Shown: in pieces, positions 1 through 11,900 of the stretch
Position numbering within the stretch: position 1 is the first letter of the stretch
Layout of the letters: every line of letters begins with the position of its first letter
NCBI RefSeq assembly: GCF_045679555.1
Contig: NC_092122.1
Location: forward strand, 10,403,543 to 10,467,542
DNA: 64,000 nucleotides
Origin: Salvelinus alpinus
Taxonomy: Eukaryota; Chordata; Actinopteri; Salmoniformes; Salmonidae
Direction of reading: 5' to 3'
Notes under the pieces: generated by a model
Told to the model about the DNA's origin: nothing
Seen by the model: only the letters and a program-made list of their open reading frames with translations
Database searches by the model: none
Translations under genes and position numbers: made by a program

Positions 1-256
1 TTGAAGCAGGATGTTGTGGTAATGTAATTATGAGAAAGCCTCATTCCTCTTTGGGTGGCATTTATGTGACGCAAATGAGCACGTCACTGTGCAAGTGAAT
101 GTGTTCCAATTGAATTTGTGTTCTGTGAAAGCCTCCTCCCATAGCCTGGTGGTCTAGTCTGTGTTGTTAGCCAACCCTCTGTGTGTATGGCTTGACAGTG
201 ATTGGAAAGTAGGAAACACTACAGCACGCACAGTATGGGACCAAGGCTCAAAAAGC

Positions 257-373
257 TTCTCAGAGCAGGAGTGCTGATCTAGGGCCAGGTCCACCTGTCC
301 ATATCATTATTTTCCTTGTGAGCTAAAATGCTAAACTGATCCTAGATCAGCACTCCTATTCTGAGACGCTTTG
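257..373. mobile_element. Palindromic MITE-like repeat
   Basis: The two ends form inverted arms: gcttctcagagcaggagtgc near 260 and its near reverse complement around 345-370 (cactcctattctgagacgct). The total is about 115 bp with no coding content. It is typical of short foldback elements scattered through salmonid introns. The family name is not known to me. Confidence 0.5.
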
Positions 374-408
374 TCTCCTGAGGACAAGAGTTAACCCCCC
401 CCCCCCCT

Positions 409-2704
409 CGCTGCTCCGTGCGGGAGTATCATAACCACATCATGCCCGACTGGCCTCTCGCCATGTGCAAGCTGCCACTCAAATACGTAAGGCCCCGCTT
501 CCTCCTCCCCGCCACAATACCACATTCTGATTTGCAATGTCTCTCAACCAGACCTGCTCAATTCAGATAGGTGTGTGTGTAGGAGTTCTAGAAAAATTGC
601 CCACATTCTGCGAACAGCTAACCAGTCAGGCCTGTTAGCCAACTGTAATACCTAGTCAGTCGGTCAGAGGGCACTTACTGGGAAATCATGTTATCCCTGT
701 TACATTTAGTGTGCCTGAGCTGTGCTGAGGCGGTAAATGTTAAGTCATAAAAGGGATTCATTACATACAGCTGATTGTAGTTGAGATGGTGAACTCCTTT
801 TCATTCACAAAGCTTGTATGTACAGTGAGGGGAAAAAAGTATTTGATCCCCTGCTGATTTTGTACGTTTGCCCACTGACAAAGAAATTATCAGTCTATAA
901 TTTTAATGGTAGGTTTAATTGAACAGTGAGAGACAGAATAACAACAAAACAATCCAGAAAAACACATGTCAAAAATGTTATAAATTGATTTGCATTTTAA
1001 TGAGGGAAATAAGTATTTGACCCCCTCTCAATCAGAAAGATTTCTGACTCCCAGGTGTCTTTTATACAGGTAACGAGCTGAGATTAGGAGCACACTCTTA
1101 AAGGGAATGCTCCTAATCTCAGTTTGTTACCTGTATAAAAGACACCTGTCCACAGAAACAATCAATCAATCAGATTCCAAACTCTTCACCATGGCCAAGA
1201 CCAAAGAGCTCTCCAAGGATGTCAGGGACAAGATTGTAGACCTACACAAGGCTGGAATGAGCTACAAGACCATCGCCAAGCAGCTTGGTGAGAAGGTGAC
1301 AACAGTTGGTGCGATTATTCGCAAATGGAAGAAACACAAAAGAACTGTCAATCTCCCTCGGCCTGGGGCTCCATGCAAGATCTCACCTCGTGGAGCTGCA
1401 ATGATCATGAGAACGGTGAGGAATCAGCCCATAACTACACGGGAGGATCTTGTCAATGATCTCAAGGCAGCTGGGACCATAGTCGCCAAGAAAACAATTG
1501 GTAACACACTATGCCGTGAAGGACTGAAATCCTGCAGCGCCCGCAAGGTCCCCCTGCTCAAGAAAGCACATATACATGCCCGTCTGAAGTTTGCCAATGA
1601 ACATCTGAATGATTCAGAGGACAACTGGGTGAAAGTGTTGTGGTCAGATGAGACCAAAATGGAGCTCTTTGGCATCAACTCAACTCGCCGTGTTTGGAGG
1701 AGGAGGAATGCTGCCTATGACCCCAAGAACACCATCCCCACCGTCAAACATGGAGGTGGAAACATTATGCTTTGGGGGTGTTTTTCTGCTAAGGGGACAG
1801 GACAACTTCACCGCATCAAAGGGATGATGGACGGGGCCATGTACCGTCAAATCTTGGGTGAGAACCTCCTTCCCTCAGCCAGGGCATTGAAAATGGGTCG
1901 TGGATGGGTATTCCAGCATGACAATGACCCAGAACACACGGCCAAGGCAACAAAGGAGTGGCTCAAGAAGAAGCACATTAAGGTCCTGGAGTGGCCTAGC
2001 CAGTCTCCAGACCTTAATCCCATAGAAAATCTGTGGAGGGAGCTGAAGGTTCGAGATGCCAATGTCAGCCTCGAAACCTTAATGACTTGGAGAAGATCTG
2101 CAAAGAGGAGTGGGACAAAATCCCTCCTGAGATGTGTGCAAACCTGGTGGCCAATTACAAGAAACGTCTGACCTCTGTGATTGCCAACAAGGGTTTTGCC
2201 ACCAAGTACTAAGTCATGTTTTGCAGAGGGGTCAAATACTTATTTCCCTCAGTAAAATGCAAATCAATTTATAACATTTTTGACATGCGTTTTTCTCGAT
2301 TTTGTTGTTGTTATTCTGTCTCTCACTGTTCAAATAAACCTACCATTAAAATTATAGACGGATCATTTCTTTGTCAGTGGGCAAACGTACAAAATCAAAT
2401 ACTTTTCCCCCTCACTGTATGTGACTGACTGACTCTCTGTCTCGGTGTGTTGTAGATGGATAGTGCAGACGATGGAGGTCCTATGTGTGGGGCATGTGTG
2501 TTGCAGCGTATCGGCCCCACAGCCAGTCTCCTAGCCTCCCCGGAACTGCTCAAGGTCCTGCCAGTGACGGAGGAGCACCTGAACCTGCCCATCAACTACG
2601 CTTTGCTGATGGCACTCTTCTGGGAGACTCGCACACACACAAACTCAACATGCTGCTTGAACTGTTCTGAGAACACACACACTCAACATGAACCTCTCCA
2701 CTGA
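409..2704 (+). CDS. fbh1: FBH1 (FBXO18)-like F-box DNA helicase, last two exons (5' part outside window)
   Basis: FBH1 is an F-box UvrD-type helicase that limits homologous recombination in the nucleus; only its extreme C-terminus lies here. Two exons are seen: one ending at 486 (donor AC|gtaagg; 5' edge unclear because of a poly-C run at 395-408) reading ...MCKLPLKY, and a last exon 2456-2704 (acceptor tgttgtag) reading [20 protein letters not shown]..., stop TGA 2702-2704. Both are phase 0 at the join. The assignment rests on remembered similarity to the human C-terminus (a KLPL.Y stretch, then C..C...R.GP...L..SPE) and on gene order beside IL15RA, RBM17 and PFKFB3. The helicase motifs lie outside the window. 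The final 30 or so residues (from about WETRTHTNS) read through a CA-rich stretch and do not look like the family, so the C-terminus may be changed or lengthened. The intron 487-2455 carries a Tc1 element. Moderate confidence. Confidence 0.6.
823..2417 (+). mobile_element. Tc1-like transposon, near complete, in FBH1 intron
   Basis: The element begins cagtgaggggaaaaaagtat and ends with the inverted copy, and is flanked by the TA duplication expected of Tc1/mariner (821-822 and 2418-2419). Its length of 1595 bp is the usual Tc1 size. It contains a transposase reading frame with a single obvious frameshift (next entry). It belongs to the same broad subgroup as the copy inside the Gypsy element at 22301-23905. 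Confidence 0.92.
1191..2212 (+). pseudogene. Tc1 transposase, DD34E type, one frameshift
   Basis: Cut-and-paste transposase. The start is taken at ATG 1191 ([20 protein letters not shown]), where fish Tc1 proteins begin, not at the upstream in-frame ATG 1107. It shows an N-terminal paired-like helix-turn-helix (about aa 5-60), a GRPR-like LPRPGAPCK region, and then the catalytic DDE domain with WSDET (first Asp), FQHDNDP (second Asp) and NPIENLW (Glu). The frame is open to about 2055. A frameshift between about 2055 and 2080 then moves the last 45 or so codons into another frame, where they run to TAA 2210-2212. In the original frame it stops at 2171. No other lesion is seen. It is probably inactive, but a recent loss. 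Confidence 0.85.
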
Positions 2705-2913
2705 TGTTGTCATGGAAAAAATACCTCTGTGTAATAGGCATTTGAACTAGCCAATTATGGACCAGAGGGTAACAGTGTGGAACAGAGTTACTCAGCCAAT
2801 CTCCTAGAACCTAGAGACACTGACAACGTGGTACCCTTGATGACGATTGGCCTAGACCTGCCCCCCATGATCTCTGTTAGTCAAAAGTTGTGTTCCTTGC
2901 TGATTGGGTAAAA

Positions 2914-2919
2914 AATAAA
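2914..2919 (+). promoter_or_regulatory. Polyadenylation signal AATAAA, FBH1 3'UTR
   Basis: A canonical AATAAA lies 210 bp after the FBH1 stop, followed by a GT/T-rich stretch (tcttcagtcttcagtgtctt). It is the first such hexamer after the stop on this strand. The 3'UTR would be about 2705-2940. Confidence 0.5.
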
Positions 2920-3352
2920 CAGATGTCTTCAGTCTTCAGTGTCTTTAGTCTGAGTACTTTGAGGTTAACAACATAAGCATCCTCATAAGTCATGTCCATT
3001 GTTTCCATGAAGGCACAGATGCCAATACTCTAAAGGAGACGGTAAAGACAGGTATTTATGAATTGTGGTTAGTTTGGAATGTAATTTAAAGTGTATTAGT
3101 GTTTGGAAGGAGTAAGATGACTTCACACCCGCCAACAAACTGCCATATAAGGAATAGGTGCCTTTTGGGATGGGGCCTGTGGCTGTGTTCGAGAGGATCA
3201 AAACCTGCAATGTATCATGGGTAAATTGACTGAGTAACAGATCTACACATAATAATGAGTCGTTATCTATGATGCAAGGTGATTTGTAGATCAGTAACTC
3301 GGCAGTCGCCTGCAGTCGTTTTGATGCTCTTGAGCATTTCTCCAATCTACCC

Positions 3353-4625
3353 ACCTGACAAGTATGGCATATCAAGAAGCTGATTAAACAGCATGATCAT
3401 TACACAGGTGCACCTTGTGCTGTGGACAATAAAAGGCCACTCTAAAATGTGCAGTTTCTTCACAACAAAATGCTACAGATGTCTCAAGTTTTGAGGGAGC
3501 GTTCAATTGGCATGCTGACTGGAAGCTGTTGACAGAATTTAATGTTAATATCTCTGCCATAAGCAACCTCCAACGTTGTTTTAGAGAACATGGCAGTACA
3601 TCCAACTGGCCTCAAAACCACAGACCACGTGTAACCACGCCAGCCCAGGATCTCCACATCCGGCTTCTTCACCTGCGGGATCGTCTGAGACCAGACACCC
3701 GGATTGCTGATGAAAATGGGTTTGCACAACTGAAGAATTTCTGAACAAACTGTCAGAAACCGTCTCAGGGAAGCTCATCTGTGTGCTTGTCGTCCTCACC
3801 AGGGTCTTGACCTGACTGCAGTTTGGCGTTGTAACTGACTTCAGTGTGAAAATGCTTACCTTCCATGGCCACTGGCACGCTGGAGAAGTGTGCTCTTCAC
3901 AGATGAATCCCGGTTTCAACTGTACCGGGCAGATGGCAGACGTGTGGGCGAGTGGTTTACCCATGTCAACGTTGTGTACAGAGTGCCCCATGGTGGCGGT
4001 GGAGTTATGGCATGGGCAGGCATAAGCAATGGACAATGAACACAATTGCATTTTCTCGATGGCAATTTAAATGCACAGAGATACCGTAACGAGATCCTTA
4101 GGCCCATTGTTGTGCCATTCATCCAACGCCATCACCTCATGTTTCAGCATGATAATGCACGGCCCCATGTCACAAGGATCTGTACACAATTCCTGAAAGC
4201 TAAAAATGTCCCAGTTCTTCCATGGCCTGCATACTCACCAGACATCCATTGAGCATGTTTGGGATGCTCTGGATCGACACGTACGACAGCATGTTTCAGT
4301 TCCCGCCAATATCCAGCAACTTCGCAGTCATTGAAGAGGAGGGGGACAACATTCCGCAGGCCACAATCAACAGCCTGATCAACTATGCGAAGGAGATGTC
4401 TTGCGCTGCATGAGGCAAATGTTGGTCACACCAGATACTGACTGGTTTTCTGATCGACGCCCCTACCTTTTTTATTTTAAAGGTATTTGTGACCAACAGA
4501 TGCATATCTGTATTCCCAGTCATATTAAATCCATAGATTAGGGCCTAATGAATTGACTTAAATTGACTGATTTCCTTATATGAACTGTAACTCAGTCAAA
4601 TCTTTTAAATTGTTGCGTTTATATG
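3353..4625 (+). mobile_element. Decayed Tc1-like transposon (aaaatataaacgcaac family)
   Basis: A remnant whose 5' inverted repeat is missing; the 3' end (gttgcgtttatat, about 4612-4624) is also clipped. Inside are shreds of transposase in several frames: an N-terminal HTH around 3480-3740, a HGGGGVMAWAG-like stretch near 3990, and MFQHDNARPHVT (second catalytic Asp) near 4140-4185, followed by PWPAYSPDI. Many frameshifts and stops show it is long dead. A shorter internally deleted relative with both ends is at 36763-37287. Confidence 0.8.
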
Positions 4626-4800
4626 CGTATGTCCTTAACATCACGTTTGGTCTTGCCAGAACCTGACCACTCTAGAATGAACTGTCAGACCAGTGAAACA
4701 AAGTACCATCGATCTAATGAACAGTTAATATTTAGACAGAAACCGTCTGGAAGATATAGGGGCTGTCTGGGGAATTCTGACTGTCACACAAACCTACATA

Positions 4801-5858
4801 CAGTGGCAAGAAAAAGTATGTGAACCCTTTGGAATTACCTGGATTTCTGCATAAATTGGTTATCAAATTTGATCTGATCTTCATCTAAGTCACAACAATA
4901 GACAAACAAATAGCACACAAATGATTGTATTTTAATTGTTTATATTGAATACATAATTTAAGTCAGGAGTCAGGAGTCAGCTGACCTGGAGTCCAATCAA
5001 TGACACGAGATTGGAGATGTTGGTTAGAGGTGCTTTGCCCTATAAAAAAGACTCACAAAATTTGAATTTACAATTCACAAGAAGCATTGCCTGATGTGAA
5101 CCATGCCTCGAACAAAAGAGATCTCAGAAGACTTAAGATTAAGAATTGTTGACCTGCATAAAGCTGGAAAGGGTTACAGAAGTATCTCTAAAAGCCTTGA
5201 TGTTCTTCAGTCCAAGGTAAGACAAATTGTCTATAAATCGAGAAAGCTCAGCATGTTGCTACTCTCCCTAGGAATGGCCGCTCTGCAAAGATGACTGCAA
5301 GAGCACAGCGCAGAATGCTCAATGAGGTTAAGAAGAATGCTAGTGTCAACTAAAGACTTAAAGAAATCTCTGGAACATGCTAACATCTCCGTTGACGAGT
5401 CTACGATACGTAAAACACTAAACAAGAATGGTGTTCATGGGAGGACACCACGGAAGAAGCCTCTGCTGTCAAAAAAAACATTGCTGCACGTCTGAAGTTT
5501 GCAAAAGTGCACCCGGATGTTCCACAGCACTACTGTGGAACTGTTACTGTGGAACCTTCTGACAGTTGTGCAGGTCTGACCGCAACTACAGAAAACGTTT
5601 GGTTGAGGTTATTGCTGCCAAAGGAGGGGCAACCAGTTATTAAATCCAAGGGTTCACATACTTTTCCCACCCTGCACTGTGAACGTTTACACGGTGTGTT
5701 CAATAGACATGAAAACGTATAATTATTTGTGTGTCATTAGTTTAAGCAGACTGTGTTTGTCTATTGTTGAGACCTAGAAGATCAGATCAAATTGTATCAC
5801 CAGTTTATGCAGAAATCTAGTTATTTCGAAAAGGTTCACATACTTTTTCTTGCCACTG
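4801..5858 (+). mobile_element. Internally deleted Tc1-like transposon
   Basis: Inverted ends cagtggcaagaaaaagtatg (4801) and its complement (to 5858) are flanked by TA on both sides (4799-4800, 5859-5860). At 1058 bp it is about 540 bp shorter than a full Tc1. The transposase N-terminus starts at 5103 (MPRTKEISEDLRLRIVDLHK) with its HTH, then frameshifts near 5240. The catalytic core is missing: the frame jumps from the middle of the protein (ARLKFAK near 5500) to 3' sequence. Confidence 0.88.
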
Positions 5859-6290
5859 TAGATCATCACGCACATTCCAACTCATGTCATTAAATCAAGG
5901 TTGTCTGGTATGTTCCAGTGTGATCATATTTGTGCAAGAATACACTGTACAAACAAGCAGGAAGCCACTGGCACCACTAAATGTTTATTAGGGAAAGGTG
6001 CAATCTTCCCGATTTTACAATTTCAACCCGAACTGTAATTTTCTCACATTTGCACGTACATGGATGTAACTACAAATCTTATTGAGTGTCCAAATTAAAA
6101 AACAAAGCAACTATAATATGGCAACTACTGTCTAATAATAGAACACTCAACTTACATAATACAAATAAAAAACGAACATTATGTGACCATATTTGTATAT
6201 TAACAGTTTGTTCTTAACATTTGAAAAAGGGTTTTCTTAAATTCACTGTAATTTTAATGCCCTGATTTCTACAGGTAAATTATTCCAGCC
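5859..6290. other. Intergenic AT-rich stretch, no feature seen
   Basis: No exon-like reading frame, RNA gene or clear repeat boundary can be supported here. It lies between two Tc1 relics. Confidence 0.4.
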
Positions 6291-6359
6291 AGTTGGGCCT
6301 TTTGTATCTGAAAGATACACAGTATCTGAAAGATACAAAAGGCCTGTTAAACAACCCTA

Positions 6360-6775
6360 CCTTGTCACAACAGAATGGATTGGCTCAAACAGATTAAGAA
6401 GGAAATAAATTCCACAAAGTAACTTAACAAGGTACACCTGTTAATTGAAATGCATTCCAGGTGACTACTTCATGAAGCTGGTTGAGAGAACGCCAAGAGT
6501 GTGATAAGCTGTCATCAAGGCAAAGGGTAGCTACTTTTCAGAATCTCAAATATAAAATATATTTTGATTTGATTAACACTTTTGTGTGATAAGCTGTCAT
6601 CAAGGCAAAGGGTAGCTACTTTGAAGAATCTCAAATATAAAATATATTTTGATTTGATTAACACTTTTTTTGGTTACTACATGATTTTGATGTCTTCACT
6701 ATTATTCTACAATATAGTAAAAAGAAAGAAACCCTGGAATGAGTAGGTGTGAAAATATTTGGCTGGTAATGTATA
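6360..6775 (+). mobile_element. 3' relic of Tc1 (family of 11841-13412) with internal 85-bp duplication
   Basis: The segment matches the 5' flank and 3' untranslated end of the Tc1 at 11841-13412 (shared: tctcaaatataaaatatatt, ggttactacatgat, tgtcttcactattattctac), with almost all of the transposase lost. An 85-bp block is directly repeated (6499-6583 and 6584-6668) with very few differences. A small palindrome (6297-6343, arms ccttttgtatct) lies just before it. Confidence 0.7.
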
Positions 6776-7060
6776 TACAAGGAAATATAAGTTAATACAT
6801 TTAAAAATAAATTGGTACCAATGCAGATGTCTTCTGTTTGGGAGTGACAGACAATTTAGTGATTCATACACGGTGCAATGTTGTGTCTTATAATAACATC
6901 TAATTAATTTAATAACATTTAATTCACAAAGTAAGGTCTTGGTTGTGTTTTGATAGATGTCACCATAATCATGGACAGAAAGCAGCAGTTGGGTTACTAG
7001 GGTCTTTGTAATGGATACAGTAAAACAATTGTTAGATCTGTATAGTAACCGAAAGCTATA

Positions 7061-8650
7061 CAGTGCATTCGGAAATTATTCACTTATTCCACATTTTTTG
7101 ATTTAGGTTACAGACTTATTCTAAAATGGATTAAACAATTTTTTCCCCTCATCAATCTACACACTACCCCATAATGACAAAGAAAAAACAGGTTTAGACA
7201 TTTTTGCAAATTTATAAAAAACATAAATACCTTATTTTACAGAAGTATTCAGACCCTTTGCTATGAGACTCGAAATTGAGCTCAGGTGCATCCTGTTTCC
7301 ATTTTTCATCCTTGAGCTGTTTCTACAACTTGATTGGAGTCCCCCTGTGGTACATTCAATTGATAGGACATGAATTGTAAAAGGAACACACCTGTCTATA
7401 TAAGGTCCCACGGTTGACAGTGCATGTCAGAGAAAAAACCAAGCCATGAGGTCGAAGTAACTGTCCGTAGAGCTCAGAGACAGGATTGTGTCGAGGCACA
7501 GCAGTGGGGAAGTGTATCAAAAAACGTCGGCAGCATTGAAGGTCCCCAAGAACACAGTGGCCTCATCATTCTTAAATGGAAGAAGTTTGGAACCACCAAG
7601 ACTCTTCCTAGAGGTGGTCGCCCGGCCAAACTGAGCAATCGGGAGAAGGGCCTTGGTCAGGGAGGTGACCAAGAACCCGATGGCCACTCTGACAGAGCTC
7701 TAGAGTTCCTCTGTGGAGATGGGAGAAACTTCCAGGACAACCATCTCTGCAGCACTCCACCAATCAGGCCTTTATGGTAGAGTCGTCAGACGGAAGCCAC
7801 TCCTCAGTATAGGCACATGACAGCCTGCTTGGAATTTGCCAAAGGGCACCTAAAGGACTCTCAGACCATGAGAAACAAGATTCCCTGGTCTGATGAAACC
7901 AAGATTGAACTCTTTGGCCTGAATGCCAAGCGTCACATTTGGAGGAAACCAGGTACCGCTCATCACCTGGCCAATCCCATTCCTACTGTGAAGCATGGTG
8001 GTGGCAGCATCATGCTGTGGGGATGTTTTTCAGTGGCAGGGACTGGGACACTAGTTAGGATTGACGGAAAGATGAACAGAGCAAAGTACAGAGAGAGCCT
8101 TGATGAAAACCTGCACCAGAGCGTCCAGGACCTCAGACTGGGGCGAAGGTTCACCTTCTAATAGGACAACGACCCTAAGCGCACAACCAAGACAACGCAG
8201 GAGTGGCTTTGGGACAAGTCTCTGAATATTCTTGAGTGGCCCAGCCAAAGCCCGGACTTGAACCCGATCGAACATCTCTGGAGACCTGAAAATAGCTGTG
8301 TCGCAACGCTCCCCATCCAACCTGACAGAGCTTGAGAGGATCTGCAGAGAAGAATGGGAGAAACTCCCCAAATACAGTTGTGCCAAGCTTGTAGCGTCAT
8401 ACCCAAGAAGACTCAAGGCTGTAATCGCTGTCAAAGGTGCTTCAACAAAGTACTGAGTAAAGGGTCTGAATACTTATGTAAATTTGATATTTCAGTTCTT
8501 TATTTGTAATGCATTTGCAAAAATGTCTTAAAATCTGTTTTTGCTTTGTCATTATGTTTGATAAGGGATTTTTTTTTATACATTTTTAGAATAAGGCTGT
8601 AACAAAATGTGGAAAAAGTCAAAGGGTCTGCATACTTTCCGAATGCACTG
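7061..8650 (+). mobile_element. Tc1-like transposon (cagtgcattcgg family), full length, dead
   Basis: Inverted ends cagtgcattcgg at 7061 and ccgaatgcactg to 8650 are flanked by TA (7059-7060, 8651-8652). The length is 1590 bp. It sits just downstream of the il15ra 3' end. An antisense relative is at about 61800-63105. Confidence 0.9.
7424..8456 (+). pseudogene. Tc1 transposase remnant, several frameshifts and stops
   Basis: The N-terminal part (from MSEKKPSHEVE, 7424) is shifted out of frame after about 30 codons. The central part, 7817-8161, reads cleanly with [10 protein letters not shown] (first catalytic Asp) and [12 protein letters not shown]. It then stops just before the second Asp (LGRRFTF-stop at 8159-8161; the next bases still encode a DNDP-like stretch). 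A C-terminal remnant runs to TGA 8454-8456. It is not functional. Confidence 0.8.
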
Positions 8651-8736
8651 TAGTTAATTGTTTTTTAATATAACCAATATGCTTCCATATTAATTTAGAA
8701 TCTATCCTCAAAAAAGTTTATGGATATTAATTAATA

Positions 8737-8742
8737 AATCAT
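8737..8742 (-). promoter_or_regulatory. Candidate polyadenylation signal for il15ra
   Basis: AATAAA on the minus strand about 220 bp after the il15ra stop codon and before the Tc1 at 7061-8650. The surroundings are AT-rich, so a chance match is possible. Confidence 0.4.
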
Positions 8743-8959
8743 TTGATTTATTAATAAATCAATATGTCTTAAATTAATCCATTTGGGTGGTGCTTTAGGT
8801 ATTTTCATTTTCCACACGAGGACAACGAGGTCTGGGCCACACATTTTTGGTCCACCTCTTGTCCAATCCAAGGTCATTGTTCCCCCACCATCAGACTGAT
8901 GCAATTTTGCCTTTTCTAAGCGGCTGCTGGTTGTCAGTCAGGGCACTAAGGAGTGTGGC

Positions 8960-11900
8960 TCATGTCACAACATTAATTTGCACTATTTCGTCTGGTGTTG
9001 GCGACAGATCAAGCCGCTGCATCCTGTCATAAGGGAGAGAAAGTGTTTGAAATTCAACAGAGACGTAATAAGACCCCCTTCCCCACAAGGAAACACTGGT
9101 TGACCAGCCAATCTTACCATTTCCTTCTCCCAAACATTAGCACTCCAAACGCTGCAACCAGCAATGCAGTTACTACCACCCCACCTACACCTAGGATTTC
9201 CATTCAATGGGAACAAGAGAGAAACAAAACCATCAGGAGAAAGGACTCAGACTTACTTCCTGTTATACTCCTTCTCTCCCTCCCTGTAATCTGTTTGGTA
9301 GCCTACTCACCCGCATATATGGCTGTAGCAGAACTCTTCTCAGTGCTTCCACCTGAGAGTGAGAGAGAAAGAGAGACTGCATAAGTAAGTAAAAGTCTTG
9401 AGAGAGAGAGATTCACGAGTGTGGTAATAATGGTCAAAGAATGATGCCAGGAAATGGTTGTAGTGAGTGTGTAGTTAGCATGCCCATGCCAGGAGAGATC
9501 AGTGGGAGTGAAGCCAGCTGGCAGAGGAACACAGGCAGTTTTCTCTAAAGACTAGCATCGTCTAGAACAGCGGTTCCAAAACGAGGGGTCGCGACCCTAA
9601 GTGGGGTCACCGGATATAAAAATGGGGTCACAGGAAAATGTTCAATGTGTGGGGAGGCACCAGCACAGAAGCTCACATCAATACCTTTGTCAGATAACAC
9701 TGTTAAACAAATAATGTATGTGATTGCTAGCAATCAAGAGGAAACTGAGTGAACGACTCAAAAACTTCCCAGTTTATGCTCTCCAAATTAACGTTAGCTG
9801 TGAGGGCGGAGATGCCCATGCATTGACTTTTGTTCGCTATACATGTCGGACATAACGTTCTGTCTCACGATTCCCAAGCATGAAATGGCACAGGGGATGT
9901 TCAGTGTGCTGCGTGGCTATATTGACGAAAAACAGATTCCATGTGATCAAATGGTGGGCTTTGCACAGATGGGGCTCCATCTATGGTGGGAAGGTGGGCA
10001 GGCCTCTGCACCCTAGTTATGAATGTCTCCCTCTGCCATATTGACGAATTGTATGATACACCGAGAGCACCTGGCTGCAAAAGACCTGAGCACAGAACTC
10101 GGGAGATATACTGCAGCAGGTAACTTTGATTGTAAACTACATCAAACCACATCCACTGCGCGCACGCCTGTTCACAAAACTATGTGGAGATATGGGATCA
10201 GAGCATGACAACGTTCTATTTCACACCGAGGCTTGGTGGTTATCGAGGGGAGTATTGGAAAGATTTTTCACATTGATGGAGTAACTGTTGTCATTCATAA
10301 TGGATGTAACAAAAACAGACTTGGTTGAATTTCTGTGTAATGAAAATAAAATGTGTCTCCTTGCCTATGTAATAGACACATTTGGGAAACTGAACAAACA
10401 TTCTACAGATGACTGACCAAATCAGTGAATTCAGAGGAAAGACTTGTTATTGTAGAGTCTTTCAAAAGCCAACCATGTTTCTAACAGAAAACAGCATCAG
10501 TAAGGGAAAGGCCCCAAATAAAAAAGTAACATTGGCTGTTAATAACATTTAAATTACATTTAAATTACATTTTTTTCACATGGTTGGAGCCATGAGAATT
10601 TTCAGATATCAAAATCGGGTCGTGGGCCAAAGAGTTTTGGGAACCCCTGGTCTAGCATGAACAACAAAGAACAGTACACCAGAATGGACCATTACCCAAC
10701 ACAGATCCTTAAATAAATGCAACAAAAATATATCTGTACTATTCAATAGAGTGATATACTATGGGACAAGTCTCCTCACCGCCAACTGGATCCTCACTGG
10801 AGGCTGGGGTTCTGAAGACAGAAGTCACCGCACTGGACTTATCCACTGGCACTGATGTAAGGTCATCGATGATGGTGGTTGTCACTGTAACAGTAGTAAT
10901 GACCTCTTGGTTCTCTGTAACAGGATCCAGGGTTAGAGGGCAAAGGTCAGAGCAACAGTTTTAACTGACCTGTCCAACCATACCTCTCATAGAAGCACAT
11001 TGATCATTAACATACGGAGAGAAGAAAGGCAGCAATTGATGAAAATTGGGAGGGACATACGCAGTATTGGAGATAAAAGTGAACTGGGAGTGGTTGGTCT
11101 TGGGCTATTTCTCTCTGTGGGCACTGAGAGGTGCACTGTGGGAGATGGAGTTCTCTTGTGAGTTGTTGAAGCTGTTGGGGGAGAGAGGATAAAAGAGGTC
11201 AGTCATAAGAAATCAATACAGCCAGGGCAGGGACTTACAGTGCCTTCAGAGAGTATTCACACCCCTTGAATTTTTACACATTTTGTTGTGTTACAACCTG
11301 AATTTAAAATTGTTTGAATTTAAATTTGGTGTCACTGATCTACACACAACACCCCATAGTATCAAAGTGGAATTATGTTTTAGGAAATGTTTACAAGTGA
11401 ATTTAAAATGAAAATCTGAAATGTTTTGAATGTTGCTTAGCCACATAAGTTGCATGGACTCACTCGGTGTGCAATAATAGTGTTTAAAAGGTCTAATGCA
11501 GCTGTTTTTAGCTTAATATCAAATAATTTCTGGGTAACAATTAAGTAACTTACTGTGAAATGGTTAAAAAGAAACCAAAATAGCAACAATTTTGCTAGGA
11601 CTGTCTGGGAGTGGTCTGAGTCGGAGGGGGAAAGAAAATTTGCTGTTATTGGCAGAGGTTTGGAACTCTTTCTTATTGGTCTATTAACTAATTTACTGCA
11701 TGGTGATGTCACCATGTAGGCCAAAACATCATCCCTCCAAAACTGTTTGAAATTTCAGACGGGCTTTTCAAACAGCTCCTACACTAAAAGGGTATTGTCA
11801 TCATTTTTACAGTATTATTCCAACCTAGCATGGAAATATACAGTACCAGTCAAAAGTTTGGACACACCTACTCATTCAAGGGTTTTTCTTTATTTTTACT

